Shown here: one piece after another, positions 1 through 9,249 of the stretch
Layout of the letters: each line of letters starts with the position of its first letter
How positions within the stretch are numbered: the stretch's first letter is position 1
Made by a program: the position numbers and the translations under genes
Origin: Saccharopolyspora endophytica
Lineage (GTDB): Bacteria; Actinomycetota; Actinomycetes; Mycobacteriales; Pseudonocardiaceae
DNA: 64,000 bases
Direction of reading: 5' to 3'
NCBI RefSeq assembly: GCF_018070075.1
Contig: NZ_JAGPXE010000008.1
Coordinates: 1 to 64,000, forward strand
The notes under the pieces: model-generated
What the model was told of the DNA's origin: nothing
What the model saw: only the letters and a program-made list of their open reading frames with translations
Databases searched by the model: none

Positions 1-314
1 TACTCAAAGAAACCACCAACCACCAACACGATCACTCGCATCACTGGTCAGGGGCATAAAAGAACACTAACCAAAACAGTCCACTGTTGAGTTCTCAAAG
101 AACACACCCACACCATCGCCACAACCCCTTCACAGGGCCGCAAACTCCGGGGAGTCATTTCCTCGTTCTTGTGTTGGTAACTCTAGCAGGCTCTCTTTTC
201 GGCGTTTTCAGGGGGGTCCCCTTACTTTCTCGCCGGAAGCGCGAGCCCTATTCGAGTTATCAACTGCCGGTCGGACGCGGAACCGGAGCTCCGCCTCTAC
301 CCAGCGACCGCCTT

Positions 315-343
315 ACGTTACCTGGTGCGCTTCGCGGTGTCAA
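315..343 (-). promoter_or_regulatory. Second rrn promoter
   Basis: The leftward strand has TTGACA (338-343), a 17-nt spacer and TAACGT (315-320), the same architecture as the promoter about 150 bp upstream. Tandem promoters are usual before actinobacterial rRNA operons. A weaker third candidate has TAGAGT at 180-185 with no clear -35 element. Confidence 0.65.
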
Positions 344-468
344 ACCGCGCGCCCCGAACCGGTTTGCGCTGTCACGTGAGCCCGAACCGAGTTCGGGACC
401 TCGTGGCGCTCCCGGTGCCGTTCGCCGCGAACACTCCGCGTCGTTCGGCTTTCCGTGCGACGAAGAGA

Positions 469-497
469 AAGTTACGCACACTCTGCGTCAATGTCAA
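469..497 (-). promoter_or_regulatory. Upstream rrn promoter
   Basis: The leftward strand has TTGACA (492-497), a 17-nt spacer and TAACTT (469-474), a good match to a housekeeping sigma-70 promoter. It lies 47 nt beyond the 3' end of the neighbouring coding region and faces the rRNA leader. Confidence 0.65.
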
Positions 498-543
498 ATC
501 GCCTGGTCAGACCTTGACGCCACCCGTTCGGCCCAGCGCGGGG

Positions 544-3500
544 TCACTTCTGCTTCGGCCGCAGCCAGAGCTTCACGCTGCTTCCACCGCCGGCGGCCTT
601 CATCGCTTCCAGCAGGTCAGAGGCCTCGACCGGACGGTCGCGGCCGACCGGCACGAGCTCGTAACCCCACGTTCCGAACTCACGGAGCGCAGCTGCCGGA
701 TCATCGCCGAGCCCGCTGATCGCGTCCGGTGTGAACGAGCACACGATCGAGGGACGATCGCGGCGCAGCATCCGCACCAGGCCTCCCAGGACCCGGTGCA
801 CCCTGGCGCCCACGTCCACGTGCACCACGGAGAGCTTGAGCTTCTCCAGCGAGGCGTGGCTCTCCAGCTCCTTGTCGAGCCGGAACGCCGGCACCCGGTC
901 ACCTTGTTCCTGACCGGCATCCGGTGCGACCGGGCTGACCGACACGCCGCCGGCGAGTGCGGGCTCTTCCGCCAACTCCCCCGGGCCGTCCCAGGCCGCG
1001 CCCTCGATGAGCAGCAGCCGGTTGGCCCACGCCGAAGGCACGTTCATCTCGACGTTGTGCTTGAGCAGCGCGCGAGCCTGCCGGCTGGGTTCGACCGCGA
1101 CGACCGCACCGCTGTTCCCGAGCCTGCTCAGCACCCGCACGGTCTGGTAACCGACGTAGGCGCCGACGTCGAGGAACACGCCGTCCGGTTCGAGCAGGGA
1201 ATCGATGAGCGCGGAGGTGTCGGCGTCCCAGGAGGGGTTCGACGACAACCACGGCAGCATCAGCGCGTCGTCCGCGGGCAGGCGCATCAGGCCTGCGTCG
1301 CAGAGCACCGGCGTCGTGGTGCCGTCCCCTCCCCCGGTGGCGCGCTCGTGCTCGCGCAGCAGGATCCGTTGCAGCACGTCGGTGCGCTGCAACGCGTTCG
1401 CCGCGTCGCCCGCCGCGCTGCGGACCCCGGATTCGAGGTCGTGCCGAGGTTGCCTGGCCTCCATCGCGTCCATGCGGTCGAGGACCTTCTCCAGCGCGCC
1501 GGTGAGGCCGTCGATGCGTTCGGCGAGCGCGTCGACCCGCTCGTCCGCACCACCGGTGCTCGCCGGGACGCCGGACTCCTCCAGGCGCCTGAGCCTGCGG
1601 TGCTGATCGGCGAGGTCCGCGCGAGCGCGAACCAGGCCGTCGTCGGTGCCGACCAGTTGCGCGCCGAACTGGTCCTGCCTGCGCAGCAGCTGCGCGAGCT
1701 CGGCGCGCATGCCCTCGACGTCGCCGTCGCCGTCCGACTCGTACTGGCGGCGCAGCAGCTCGCCCGCGGTCTGCTCGACCCCGTCGACCAGCGAGCGGAG
1801 CACGTCGCGGATGTGGTCGTCGTAGTGGCTCAGCGCGCGCAGCACCGCCTTGCGCAGGGTGGGTGCGATCGCGTTGCTGCTCTGCCCCACGTCCGGGGCG
1901 CGGTGCAGCGCGTGCCGCGCCACCAGCAGCGGGCGCAGCGGGTCGTCGAACTGGCCGTGCTTGTCGCCGGACCACTTGGTGCGCCAGTTGCGGTAGGCGT
2001 GCTCGACGCGTTCCCGCAGGCGGGCGCCCGCGCGGGCCACGGTGTGCGTGCCCAGCAACGTCTCCCTGGCCGCGACGCCGAATGCCGCGGTGCCCTCGGG
2101 GTCGTCGGCGGCGTCGCGCATGATCTCGGCGGCGGCCTCGACGTCCGGTTCGCTGACGCCCTGGCAGGGCACGAGGCGCGCGCACTCGGCGCCGAGGAGT
2201 TCGGCGACCGCGCCGTGCTCACCGGCGATCACCGGCACGCCGTGCGCGGCGACCTCCAACAGCCGCAGGGCGTGCTCGTCACCCGCGTCGCCCCGGTGCA
2301 GCGAGACGAAGCAGTCCGCGGCCGCGAGCAGCGCGTGCAGGTCGACGTCGGTTTCGACGAGCCTGACGCGGGGGTCCGCGGCGGTGGCCAGGCGGAGCCG
2401 TTCGGCGGCCTCCGGGTGGCGGGAAGCGCCGTTCACCGCCATCAGCAGGCGCACGTCCTCGCGCTCGGCGAAGGCGGTGAGGAACGCCGAGACGAGACCC
2501 AGCGCGTTGTCCGCGCGCTCGGCGGCGTGGTCGACGTGGGCGGCGATGACGAACTCGTCGGAGAGCTCGAACCGCGCGCGGGCTCCCTTGCGGGTCGGCA
2601 GGTCGATTCGGTCGCGCTCCGGTGCGGGCAGCGTGACCACGCGCGTCTTGACGCCGTTCCGGCGGACCGCGGCGCGGCTGCTCTCCGACAGGACCCAGGT
2701 CTCGGCCGCGTCCGAGTCGAGGCCGCCGCTGCCGGTGTGCACGTCGATGACGTAGCGGCCCGCCGGCACGGACAGACCGGGCGCGCAGCGCAGCACCACC
2801 GGGTAGTAGGCGGTGTCGGCGGAGGGCAGGCCGGAGGCTCCGACGGCGGTGCGCATCAGATCGGCGAGCGGCCCGCTGCCCAGGACGGCGACCCCGAGCT
2901 GGTCCACGAGCGCCAGGTCACCGCCGGTGCGGCGGTGCACGGCCTCGGCGGGCACCCGACCGCTGGCCACTCCGACGCCCGCGCACCACTCGTGGAACGC
3001 CTCGGCGTCGGCGCCGAACGGATCGGGGTAGTCGCGGCGGAGGAGGTCGTCGTCGGCCCAGACCGACGCCGTCCAGCGGGATCCGCCCGAGGTGCGCTGC
3101 CGGTCGTCGGCCGGGGCGCAGGCCCACTCCTTGAACGCCGAGGCACCGTCGGGTTCGAACGGGCTCGGCGGCGCGTCGCCGTCGCCGAGCCAGACGTCGA
3201 GGTACTGGCTGCGGAGGCTGTCGGGCAGCAGGACGCCGTCGGCCAGGGCGTCGAAGGGGTGCGGTTGTTCGCGGCTGTAGCCGGCGTCGACCAGGGCGTT
3301 GCGGTAGCTCGCGCACAGGCCGGCCAGCACCGGGTTCTCCGACAGCAGCAGTCGCGGGTTGTCGGCGTAATCGGCCGACAGCAGCCACGGTCGCTGCGGC
3401 TGGAAGCCGTCGAAGTGCACGCTGCGCAGCGCCGATCCGTCCACGACGTGCTCGCCGTCGGCGACGTCCAGTTCGCGCTGCGCGGCGTTGAACACCGACA

Positions 3501-4248
3501 GGCCGACGCCCGGATCGCGGATCACCTTGTGGTCGACGAGCGCGGGAGCGCCGTCGAGGACGGGCGCGGTCATCGTCGGGTCGTGGCGCAGCTGCTCGAT
3601 CCAGGTGGTCAGCAGGTCCTCGGCGCCGGGGCGGACCGCGAAGGCGCTGGAGTCGAAGGTGCCGGAGTCGGCGAGGTCGGCCGGGCTGGGGCGCAGTCCG
3701 TCGGCGGCCAGCGGGTGCAGCACGCGGGGGACCAAGGCGACCGGGCGCTCCGCGGTCAGCCCGGTGAGCAGTTCGGTGAACGGACCGAAGACCTGCACCC
3801 ACGGTTCGAAGTGCAGCACGGTCGAGCCCGACCGGAGCAGGTGCTTGAGCAGTCGCGGGCGCAGCACGCCGCGGAGCTGCTCGGCGGTGCAGCCGATGGC
3901 CAGCCTGGCGAATTCCTGCGGGTCGACGCCGATGTCGGTGATCGACAGCGCGTCGGGCTCCTCGCGGACGGCGCCGGGCTCGTCGACGATGAGCAGCACG
4001 AACCCGGATCCGGGGTGGTGCTCGCGGAAGCTCTTGCGCAGCACGCGCGCCGCGGGCAGCTGGTCGCGGCAGGCCAGGGTGCAGCCGAGGAGGGTGATCG
4101 AGGAGGACCGGCCCGCGGCCGGCTGCTCGGCGGGCCACTCGGGTTCGACGGACTCCGACGACTGCTCCAGAACGCCCGACTGGAGCTCGACGGCGGACTC
4201 GCCGGAGCGCGTTTCGTCGTGCTCGGAATGCGGCTGCGAATCAGTCAC
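544..4248 (-). CDS. Glycosyltransferase / FkbM-family methyltransferase fusion protein
   Basis: This is a 1234-residue cytosolic-looking protein with a GTG start at 4248. The N-terminal part (about 50-390) resembles nucleotide-sugar transferases (begins SSITLLGCTLACRDQLPAA). The middle (about 500-740) looks like a GT-B glycosyltransferase C-lobe, with a LLEVAAHGVPVIAGEHGAV segment. A charged coiled coil of about 100 residues follows (about 810-920). The C-terminal about 250 residues carry an FkbM methyltransferase fold with the SAM motif FLDVGAYVGYQTV. It plausibly glycosylates and O-methylates a surface glycan; the substrate is unknown. It stands alone beside the rRNA operon, and its upstream gap holds a dispersed repeat copy. 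Domain calls are by eye, and the first domain is the least certain. Confidence 0.7.
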   Translation of the reverse strand: MTDSQPHSEHDETRSGESAVELQSGVLEQSSESVEPEWPAEQPAAGRSSSITLLGCTLACRDQLPAARVLRKSFREHHPGSGFVLLIVDEPGAVREEPDALSITDIGVDPQEFARLAIGCTAEQLRGVLRPRLLKHLLRSGSTVLHFEPWVQVFGPFTELLTGLTAERPVALVPRVLHPLAADGLRPSPADLADSGTFDSSAFAVRPGAEDLLTTWIEQLRHDPTMTAPVLDGAPALVDHKVIRDPGVGLSVFNAAQRELDVADGEHVVDGSALRSVHFDGFQPQRPWLLSADYADNPRLLLSENPVLAGLCASYRNALVDAGYSREQPHPFDALADGVLLPDSLRSQYLDVWLGDGDAPPSPFEPDGASAFKEWACAPADDRQRTSGGSRWTASVWADDDLLRRDYPDPFGADAEAFHEWCAGVGVASGRVPAEAVHRRTGGDLALVDQLGVAVLGSGPLADLMRTAVGASGLPSADTAYYPVVLRCAPGLSVPAGRYVIDVHTGSGGLDSDAAETWVLSESSRAAVRRNGVKTRVVTLPAPERDRIDLPTRKGARARFELSDEFVIAAHVDHAAERADNALGLVSAFLTAFAEREDVRLLMAVNGASRHPEAAERLRLATAADPRVRLVETDVDLHALLAAADCFVSLHRGDAGDEHALRLLEVAAHGVPVIAGEHGAVAELLGAECARLVPCQGVSEPDVEAAAEIMRDAADDPEGTAAFGVAARETLLGTHTVARAGARLRERVEHAYRNWRTKWSGDKHGQFDDPLRPLLVARHALHRAPDVGQSSNAIAPTLRKAVLRALSHYDDHIRDVLRSLVDGVEQTAGELLRRQYESDGDGDVEGMRAELAQLLRRQDQFGAQLVGTDDGLVRARADLADQHRRLRRLEESGVPASTGGADERVDALAERIDGLTGALEKVLDRMDAMEARQPRHDLESGVRSAAGDAANALQRTDVLQRILLREHERATGGGDGTTTPVLCDAGLMRLPADDALMLPWLSSNPSWDADTSALIDSLLEPDGVFLDVGAYVGYQTVRVLSRLGNSGAVVAVEPSRQARALLKHNVEMNVPSAWANRLLLIEGAAWDGPGELAEEPALAGGVSVSPVAPDAGQEQGDRVPAFRLDKELESHASLEKLKLSVVHVDVGARVHRVLGGLVRMLRRDRPSIVCSFTPDAISGLGDDPAAALREFGTWGYELVPVGRDRPVEASDLLEAMKAAGGGSSVKLWLRPKQK

Positions 4249-4284
4249 GCCCGCAACCTATCGCCCCACGCTTCTCAGAAGTAC

Positions 4285-4469
4285 TCCGTGGTCCCTTTGC
4301 TTGGCAGAGCTCTGTGGTCCCTTTGCTCAGCGGTGCACGTGGGGGAACCTGAGCCGCGCTGTGGACTCCGCGCGCCGCTCCTGATGTATGCCAATACACG
4401 GCGTCGCGGCGTGCTCGCCACAGCACGGCTGGCGAACCCCCGGCGGTGCCAGCTGCTCAGGTGGGGCAA
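4285..4469 (-). repeat. Dispersed intergenic repeat, copy C (inverted relative to A and B)
   Basis: On the leftward strand this contains TGCCCCACCTGAGCAG, then GGCACCGCCGGGGGTTC, a central ACATCAGGAGCGGCGC, then GGCTCAGGTTCCCCCACGTG and a GCAAAGGGACCACAGAG box. The same boxes occur in the same order near 28.4 kb and 32.9 kb. The GGACCAC-containing box is tandemly duplicated here (GTGGTCCCTTTGCT twice on the plus strand, near 4289 and 4315). No gene lies inside. Confidence 0.7.
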
Positions 4470-4473
4470 GGAG

Positions 4474-4491
4474 AAACCGGCTTCGCCGGTT
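4474..4491 (-). terminator. Terminator of glnA2
   Basis: A 7-bp perfect stem AACCGGC/GCCGGTT with a 3-nt loop starts 19 nt beyond the glnA2 stop codon and is followed on the leftward strand by TTTCTCC. This is a compact GC-rich intrinsic terminator. Confidence 0.6.
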
Positions 4492-4509
4492 GCCTGACGG
4501 GCTGCCCTT

Positions 4510-5853
4510 CTACAGAACCGGGAGCATCGAGGAGAGTTCGTACGGGGTGACTCGGCTTCGGTAGTTGTTCCACTCCTCGCGCTTGTTGCGGAGGAAGAAG
4601 TTGAACACCTCTTCGCCGAGGGTTTCGGCGACGAGCTCGGAGTTCTCCATCTCGCCGAGCGCTTCGGTGAGGTTCTGCGGCAGGTTGGCGTAGCCGGCGG
4701 CCTTGCGCTCGTACTCGGTGAGGCTCCAGACGTCGTCCTCGGTCGCCGGCGGCAGCTCGTAGCCCTTCTCCACCCCGCGCAGGCCGGCGGCGAGGATCAC
4801 CGCGTAGGCCAGGTACGGGTTGCAGGCCGAGTCGGGGTTGCGGACCTCGACGCGACGGGACGAGGACTTGCCCGGCGAGTACATCGGCACTCTGACCAGC
4901 GCGGACCGATTCGCGTGACCCCAGCAGACCGCGGTCGGGGCTTCGCCGCCGACGACGAGCCGCTTGTAGGAGTTCACCCATTGGTTGGTCACGGCGCTGA
5001 TCTCGCGCGCGTGGTGCAGGATGCCCGCGAGGAACGCCCGGCCGGTCTCGGACAGCTCGTACGGGTCCTCGGGGTGGTAGAAGGCGTTCTGGTCGCCTTC
5101 GAAGAGGCTGAAGTGGGTGTGCATGCCCGAGCCCGGCTGGAGGCTGAAGGGCTTGGGCATGAACGAGGCGCGCACGCCCTGGGTGATCGCGACTTCCTTG
5201 ACCACGTAGCGGAAGGTCATCACGTTGTCGGCCATCGTGAGCGCGTCGGCGTAGCGCAGGTCGATCTCCTGCTGGCCGGGCGCGCCCTCGTGGTGGCTGA
5301 ACTCCACGGAGATGCCCATCGCTTCGAGGGTTTCGATGGCGTTGCGGCGGAAGTGCGGGGCGGCGTCGTGGCTGGACTGGTCGAAGTAGCCGCCGGAGTC
5401 GGCCGGCTCGGGCTCGCTGCCGTCACCGGGAAGATCCTTGAGCAGGAAGAACTCGATCTCGGGGTGCACGTAGCAGGTGAAGCCGGATTCGGTGGCGCGC
5501 GACAGGGTCCGGCGCAGGACGTGTCGCGGATCCGACCAGCAGGGTGATCCGTCGGGCATCTGGATGTCGCAGAACATCCGGGCCGAGTAGTGCTCGCCGT
5601 CGGCGGTTTCCCAAGGCAGCACTTGGAACGTGCTCGGATCGGGCTTGGCGACCATGTCGGACTCGTAGACGCGGGCGAAGCCCTCGATCGCCGAGCCGTC
5701 GAACCCGATGCCCTCGGCGAAGGCGCCCTCCAGTTCCGCGGGCGAGATCGCCACTGACTTGAGCATGCCGAGGACGTCGGTGAACCACAGCCGCACGAAG
5801 CGGATGTCACGTTCCTCCAGGGTGCGGAGCACAAACTCCTGCTGGCGGTTCAT
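4510..5853 (-). CDS. glnA2: Type I glutamine synthetase, GlnA2-like
   Basis: A 447-residue glutamine synthetase, ATP-dependent ligation of ammonia to glutamate. The beta-grasp domain begins at residue 1 and is followed by the catalytic domain: the FDGSAIEGFARVYESDM region, EIEFFL metal ligands, GMHTHFSLF, the NSYKRLV loop, and the ANRSALVRVP and RRVEVRNPDSACNPYLA segments. The canonical NLYDLP adenylylation tyrosine motif is absent; the corresponding stretch reads AGYANLPQNL. That fits GlnA2 of actinobacteria, which is not the main GlnE-controlled enzyme. Length matches mycobacterial GlnA2 (about 446). It is transcribed alone with its own terminator. It could act on other gamma-glutamyl substrates, as some actinobacterial GlnA paralogues do. 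Confidence 0.93.
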   Translation of the reverse strand: MNRQQEFVLRTLEERDIRFVRLWFTDVLGMLKSVAISPAELEGAFAEGIGFDGSAIEGFARVYESDMVAKPDPSTFQVLPWETADGEHYSARMFCDIQMPDGSPCWSDPRHVLRRTLSRATESGFTCYVHPEIEFFLLKDLPGDGSEPEPADSGGYFDQSSHDAAPHFRRNAIETLEAMGISVEFSHHEGAPGQQEIDLRYADALTMADNVMTFRYVVKEVAITQGVRASFMPKPFSLQPGSGMHTHFSLFEGDQNAFYHPEDPYELSETGRAFLAGILHHAREISAVTNQWVNSYKRLVVGGEAPTAVCWGHANRSALVRVPMYSPGKSSSRRVEVRNPDSACNPYLAYAVILAAGLRGVEKGYELPPATEDDVWSLTEYERKAAGYANLPQNLTEALGEMENSELVAETLGEEVFNFFLRNKREEWNNYRSRVTPYELSSMLPVL

Positions 5854-5916
5854 AGCCGCACTCTAACTTCCTGGCCTCGGGATCGTCGTGATCGGCGTGG
5901 CCAGGTGCCGAGGTGC

Positions 5917-7530
5917 TCACCCGAAGCCGATGGCGGCGACCATCAACGGCAGCACGAGCCCGATGACCAGCGCGCCGGCCACGTCGAACACCGCGCCGGA
6001 GCGGATCATCTTGGTGATCGGGACCGCGCCCGAGCCGTAGACCACGGCGTTCTGGGGTGTGGAGACAGGCAGCATGAACCCGAAGGACGCCGCGAAGGTG
6101 GCGGCCAGGGCGGGCACGAACGGATTGGTTCCCGCCGCCAGGGCCACCGGGATGACGATCGGCACCACCACCGAGGCGGCGGCGGTGTTGGAGGTCGTCT
6201 CGGAGACCAGCACCGCCAGCACGATCGCGAAGACGGTGATCGCGACGCCGCTGCTCAGGCCGAGCGCCCCGGCCGTTCCCTCGCCGATGGTCTTGGCGAG
6301 CTCGGTGTCGGCGAGCAGCGAGCCGAAGATGATGCCGGTGCCGAACAGCACCACCGTTCCCCAGTCGATGCGGGAGGCCTCGGTCCAGGTGAGCGTGAAG
6401 CGGCGCTGGGACCAGTCGGTGGGCAGCAGGAACAGCAGGGAAGCGCCCAGGACGGCGACGATGCCCTCGTCGAGGCGGTCGCTGACGGCGTCGTAGGCGG
6501 CCGAGTCGTTGCCCGCGATCAGCGCGACGAATCCCGGTGTCACCCACAGCACGACGGTGATCGCGAAGGCGATCAGGGTGTTCTTCTCCGCGCGCGAGAG
6601 CGAACCGAGCTTGGCGCGCTCCTCGGCGACGTACTCCTCGACGCCGGTCAGCTTCGTGATCTCCGGGCGGTTGAGCAGCAGGAGCGCCACGGCCAGCACC
6701 GCGAACATCACCAGGCACACGGGTGCCGCCATGGCCATCCACTGCAGGAAGGAGATGCGCTGGCCGGTGACCTCCTCGATCAGGCCGCGGCCGATGAGGT
6801 TCGGCGGCGAGCCGATCGGGGTGAGCAGTCCGCCGACGCTCGCGCCGTAGGCGAGCATGAGCATCAGGGCGACGCCGACGCGCAGCCGCAGCGGGTCGAA
6901 GGGCGCCCCTTCGGGCAGCTGCTTGCGGACGAGCTCGGCGATGACGGCGAGGATGCCGACGGCGGTGGGCAGCAGCATCGCGACCGTGGCGGTGTTGGAC
7001 ACCACGGCCGAGAGCAGGCAGGTGATCACGCCGAACGCGGTGATGACCCGCCAGGCGCTCTTGCCGACGCCGGGCAGCGACAGGATGGTGAAGGCGAAGC
7101 GCCTGGCCACGCCGTGCCGCAGCATCGCCTGGGCGAGGATGAACGCCCCGATGAAGGTGAACACCGTCGAGGAGCCGAACGGTTCGAGCACGTCGTCGGG
7201 CGGCATGACGCCGAGGACCACGACCGCCGCGACACCGATCAGCCCGCCCACCGGGATCGGCACCGGTTCGCACACCCACAGCACGATCACCCCGAGCAGC
7301 ACGGCGGCGAGCTTGTGCTGGGCGGGTTCGAGCTGGGTCGGCAGGAGCAGGAACAGGATGGTCAGCGCCGGGGCGAGGAACAGGCCGGTGGTGCGGCGGG
7401 CGCGTTCGAACCGCTCCTCCGCCGGGGAGAGCACCTGCTCACCGAGGCTCTTGTACGTGCTGCCGGAGAGCAGCACCGAAGTCACGCTCTGCTCAGCGGG
7501 CTTCCCGCCCGGTTTGTCCGCATGATCCAT
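5917..7530 (-). CDS. DASS/SLC13-family sodium-coupled anion transporter
   Basis: A 537-residue polytopic membrane protein with more than ten hydrophobic segments. It carries the two SNT signatures that coordinate sodium and substrate in the divalent anion:sodium symporter family: SNTATVAMLLPTAVG in the first half and TSNTAAASVVVPI in the second, each near a loop-proline motif (GSPPNLIG, STPQNAVVYGSG). The cytoplasmic N-terminus is about 50 residues. Likely substrates are dicarboxylates, citrate or sulfate; the sequence alone does not decide. It lies 63 nt upstream of glnA2 on the same strand, so read-through is possible, which would fit carbon-skeleton uptake beside glutamine synthesis, but this is inference. 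Confidence 0.85.
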   Translation of the reverse strand: MDHADKPGGKPAEQSVTSVLLSGSTYKSLGEQVLSPAEERFERARRTTGLFLAPALTILFLLLPTQLEPAQHKLAAVLLGVIVLWVCEPVPIPVGGLIGVAAVVVLGVMPPDDVLEPFGSSTVFTFIGAFILAQAMLRHGVARRFAFTILSLPGVGKSAWRVITAFGVITCLLSAVVSNTATVAMLLPTAVGILAVIAELVRKQLPEGAPFDPLRLRVGVALMLMLAYGASVGGLLTPIGSPPNLIGRGLIEEVTGQRISFLQWMAMAAPVCLVMFAVLAVALLLLNRPEITKLTGVEEYVAEERAKLGSLSRAEKNTLIAFAITVVLWVTPGFVALIAGNDSAAYDAVSDRLDEGIVAVLGASLLFLLPTDWSQRRFTLTWTEASRIDWGTVVLFGTGIIFGSLLADTELAKTIGEGTAGALGLSSGVAITVFAIVLAVLVSETTSNTAAASVVVPIVIPVALAAGTNPFVPALAATFAASFGFMLPVSTPQNAVVYGSGAVPITKMIRSGAVFDVAGALVIGLVLPLMVAAIGFG

Positions 7531-7588
7531 GTGCCGACGATAGGCGCCATGTGACCTGATTCACCACCACTGGCTCCGAGCGGATCGA

Positions 7589-9166
7589 TCAACCCGTGCA
7601 GCGGGTTCCCTCCGGCGGAACCTGGAGGTCGACCAGGTACCTGGTTCCGGCGTCGTCCACGCAGCTCACTCCCTGCAGGTACACGGTGTGCTGGGTGCCC
7701 TCGTAGGTCAGCAGCCTGCCGTGCAGCGCCTGCGCGAGCTGCACGCCGGCCTCGTACGGCGTGGCCGGGTCGGCGGTGGTGGAGATGACCAGCACCGGCG
7801 GCAGCTCGCCGACCTGCGGCTGGGTGGGCTCGCCGGTCACCGGGACCGGCCAGAACGCGCACATGTCGCGGGCAGAGCTCGGCTGGTTGCCGTCGTCGAG
7901 GAACGGCGCGGCCTCCCGGTAGCGGCGGTCGGCCTTGCGGACCTCCTCGGGATCGGTGACCCGCTTGTCGTCGACGCAGTGGATCGCGTCGAAGGCGTCG
8001 GTGGTGTTGCTGTAGCGACCGCTGGAGTCCCGGCCGAAGTAGCTGTCGGCCAGGCTCAGCATCGTCTGGCCGCGGCCCTGCTCGAGTTCGGCGAGCCCGG
8101 TGTCGAGGGTCTCCCACAGCGTCGGTGCGTAGAGCGCTTGGATCGCCGCCATGGTGGCGTCCGGATAGGACAGTTCGCGGCCGTAGCCCGCCTGCACCGG
8201 GTTGTCGACCAGCGGGCGGGTCAGGCCCTGGAACCGCTGGACCGCCTGCTGCGGGTCGTGGCCGAGCGCGCACCGCGAGCGGGCCGCGCACCAGTCGGCG
8301 AAGTCGTCGAAGGCGCGCTGGAAGCCGGCGCCCTGCGCGACCAGCGCGTCCACGGTGGTCTGCCCGGGATCGATCGCGCCGTCGAGGACCATCGCGCGGA
8401 CGTTGCCGGGGAAGCTCTCGGCGTACTCCGAGCCGATCCGGGTCCCGTAGGAGTAGCCGAGGTAGTTCAGCTTCGGCTCGCCCAGCGCGGATCGCAGCAC
8501 GTCGAGGTCTCGCACCACGTCGCGGGTTCCGACGTTGGCGAGCATGTCCACGCCGGTGCGCTCGGCGCACTTGCCCGCGTACTCGCGCTCCTCCCGCTCG
8601 GACTGGGCGACGCCGGCCGGCGAGGTGTCGGCGTCGGAGTCGAGGCGTTCGGTGTCGCGCTCGGAGTCGTTCAGGCAGCGCACCGCGGGTTCGGAGGCGC
8701 CGATGCCGCGCGGGTCGAAGCCGACCAGGTCGAAGCGCTCCCCCAGCTCGTTGTCGCTGACGCTCGTGGTCAGGCTCGCCGCCGCGCTCATCCCCGACGC
8801 GCCGGGGCCGCCCGGGTTGACCATCAGGGATCCGATGCGCGACTGCTGGTCGGTGGCCGGTTTGCGCAGGACGCCGATCCGGATCGTCTTGCCTTCCGGC
8901 TGCGCGTAGTCCATCGGCACTTCCAGCCGCGCGCACTCCAGAGCCGGGTCCTGGAACGCGGTCCGGTCGGCGGAGGTGGTGGCGTAGTCCGAGCACGGGC
9001 CCCACGCGAGTTCCTGGCCGTAGTACCGGTCGAGTCCGGTGGGGATCGGGCCGACCGGCCCCTTGCGCTCGTTGTGCGGCTGCAGGGCCTGATCGCCTTG
9101 GACGCATCCTCCGGCGACCAGCACGAGCAGGGTCATCGCGGTGAGCACTCGGTGTGGTCGGGCCAT
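7589..9166 (-). CDS. Secreted lipoprotein tripeptidyl aminopeptidase (alpha/beta hydrolase)
   Basis: A 525-residue exported hydrolase. The N-terminus is a lipoprotein signal ending VLVAGGC, so it should be membrane-anchored outside the cell. The catalytic serine is in GYSYGTRIG, the oxyanion region in NPGGPGASG, the acid in TTADPATPYEAG and the histidine in GTQHTVYLQG near the C-terminus, the arrangement of the SlpD/SlpE and mycobacterial CaeA (Hip1) peptidases. Mycobacterial homologues occupy a similar place between glnA2 and panB. A paralogue lies at 48.1-49.7 kb. It is divergent from nadE, with an 83-bp shared promoter space. Substrate range (peptides versus esters) is uncertain. Confidence 0.88.
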   Translation of the reverse strand: MARPHRVLTAMTLLVLVAGGCVQGDQALQPHNERKGPVGPIPTGLDRYYGQELAWGPCSDYATTSADRTAFQDPALECARLEVPMDYAQPEGKTIRIGVLRKPATDQQSRIGSLMVNPGGPGASGMSAAASLTTSVSDNELGERFDLVGFDPRGIGASEPAVRCLNDSERDTERLDSDADTSPAGVAQSEREEREYAGKCAERTGVDMLANVGTRDVVRDLDVLRSALGEPKLNYLGYSYGTRIGSEYAESFPGNVRAMVLDGAIDPGQTTVDALVAQGAGFQRAFDDFADWCAARSRCALGHDPQQAVQRFQGLTRPLVDNPVQAGYGRELSYPDATMAAIQALYAPTLWETLDTGLAELEQGRGQTMLSLADSYFGRDSSGRYSNTTDAFDAIHCVDDKRVTDPEEVRKADRRYREAAPFLDDGNQPSSARDMCAFWPVPVTGEPTQPQVGELPPVLVISTTADPATPYEAGVQLAQALHGRLLTYEGTQHTVYLQGVSCVDDAGTRYLVDLQVPPEGTRCTG

Positions 9167-9249
9167 TCCGAGATCGTGACATGAACATGCCCCTGTGATT
9201 CATGTCGGGCAGGGGCACACCACCTGGGTGGGTGCGCGAAGATGGGCGC

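Larger units (their letters stand above)
1..497 (-). promoter_or_regulatory. rRNA operon promoter and leader region (operon runs left out of window)
   Basis: There is no credible protein gene here. Read leftward, positions 83-100 give CTTTGAGAACTCAACAGT, a motif typical of actinobacterial 16S leader regions, and a second CTTTGAG-like copy sits at about 4-10. Upstream of it lie promoter-like hexamer pairs, listed separately. The 16S gene itself would begin left of position 1 and is not in the window. The assignment rests on the leader motif plus promoter spacing, not on rRNA sequence. Confidence 0.7.

Noticed and set aside
325-4497. A 1390-codon open frame on the plus strand
   Set aside because: It is antisense to the glycosyltransferase/FkbM gene, has no domain features and a biased Arg/Val/Gln composition typical of GC-rich shadows.
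9202-9249. Upstream ATG for nadE
   Set aside because: It adds a non-family N-terminus; the ATG at 9250 starts directly on the glutaminase domain.
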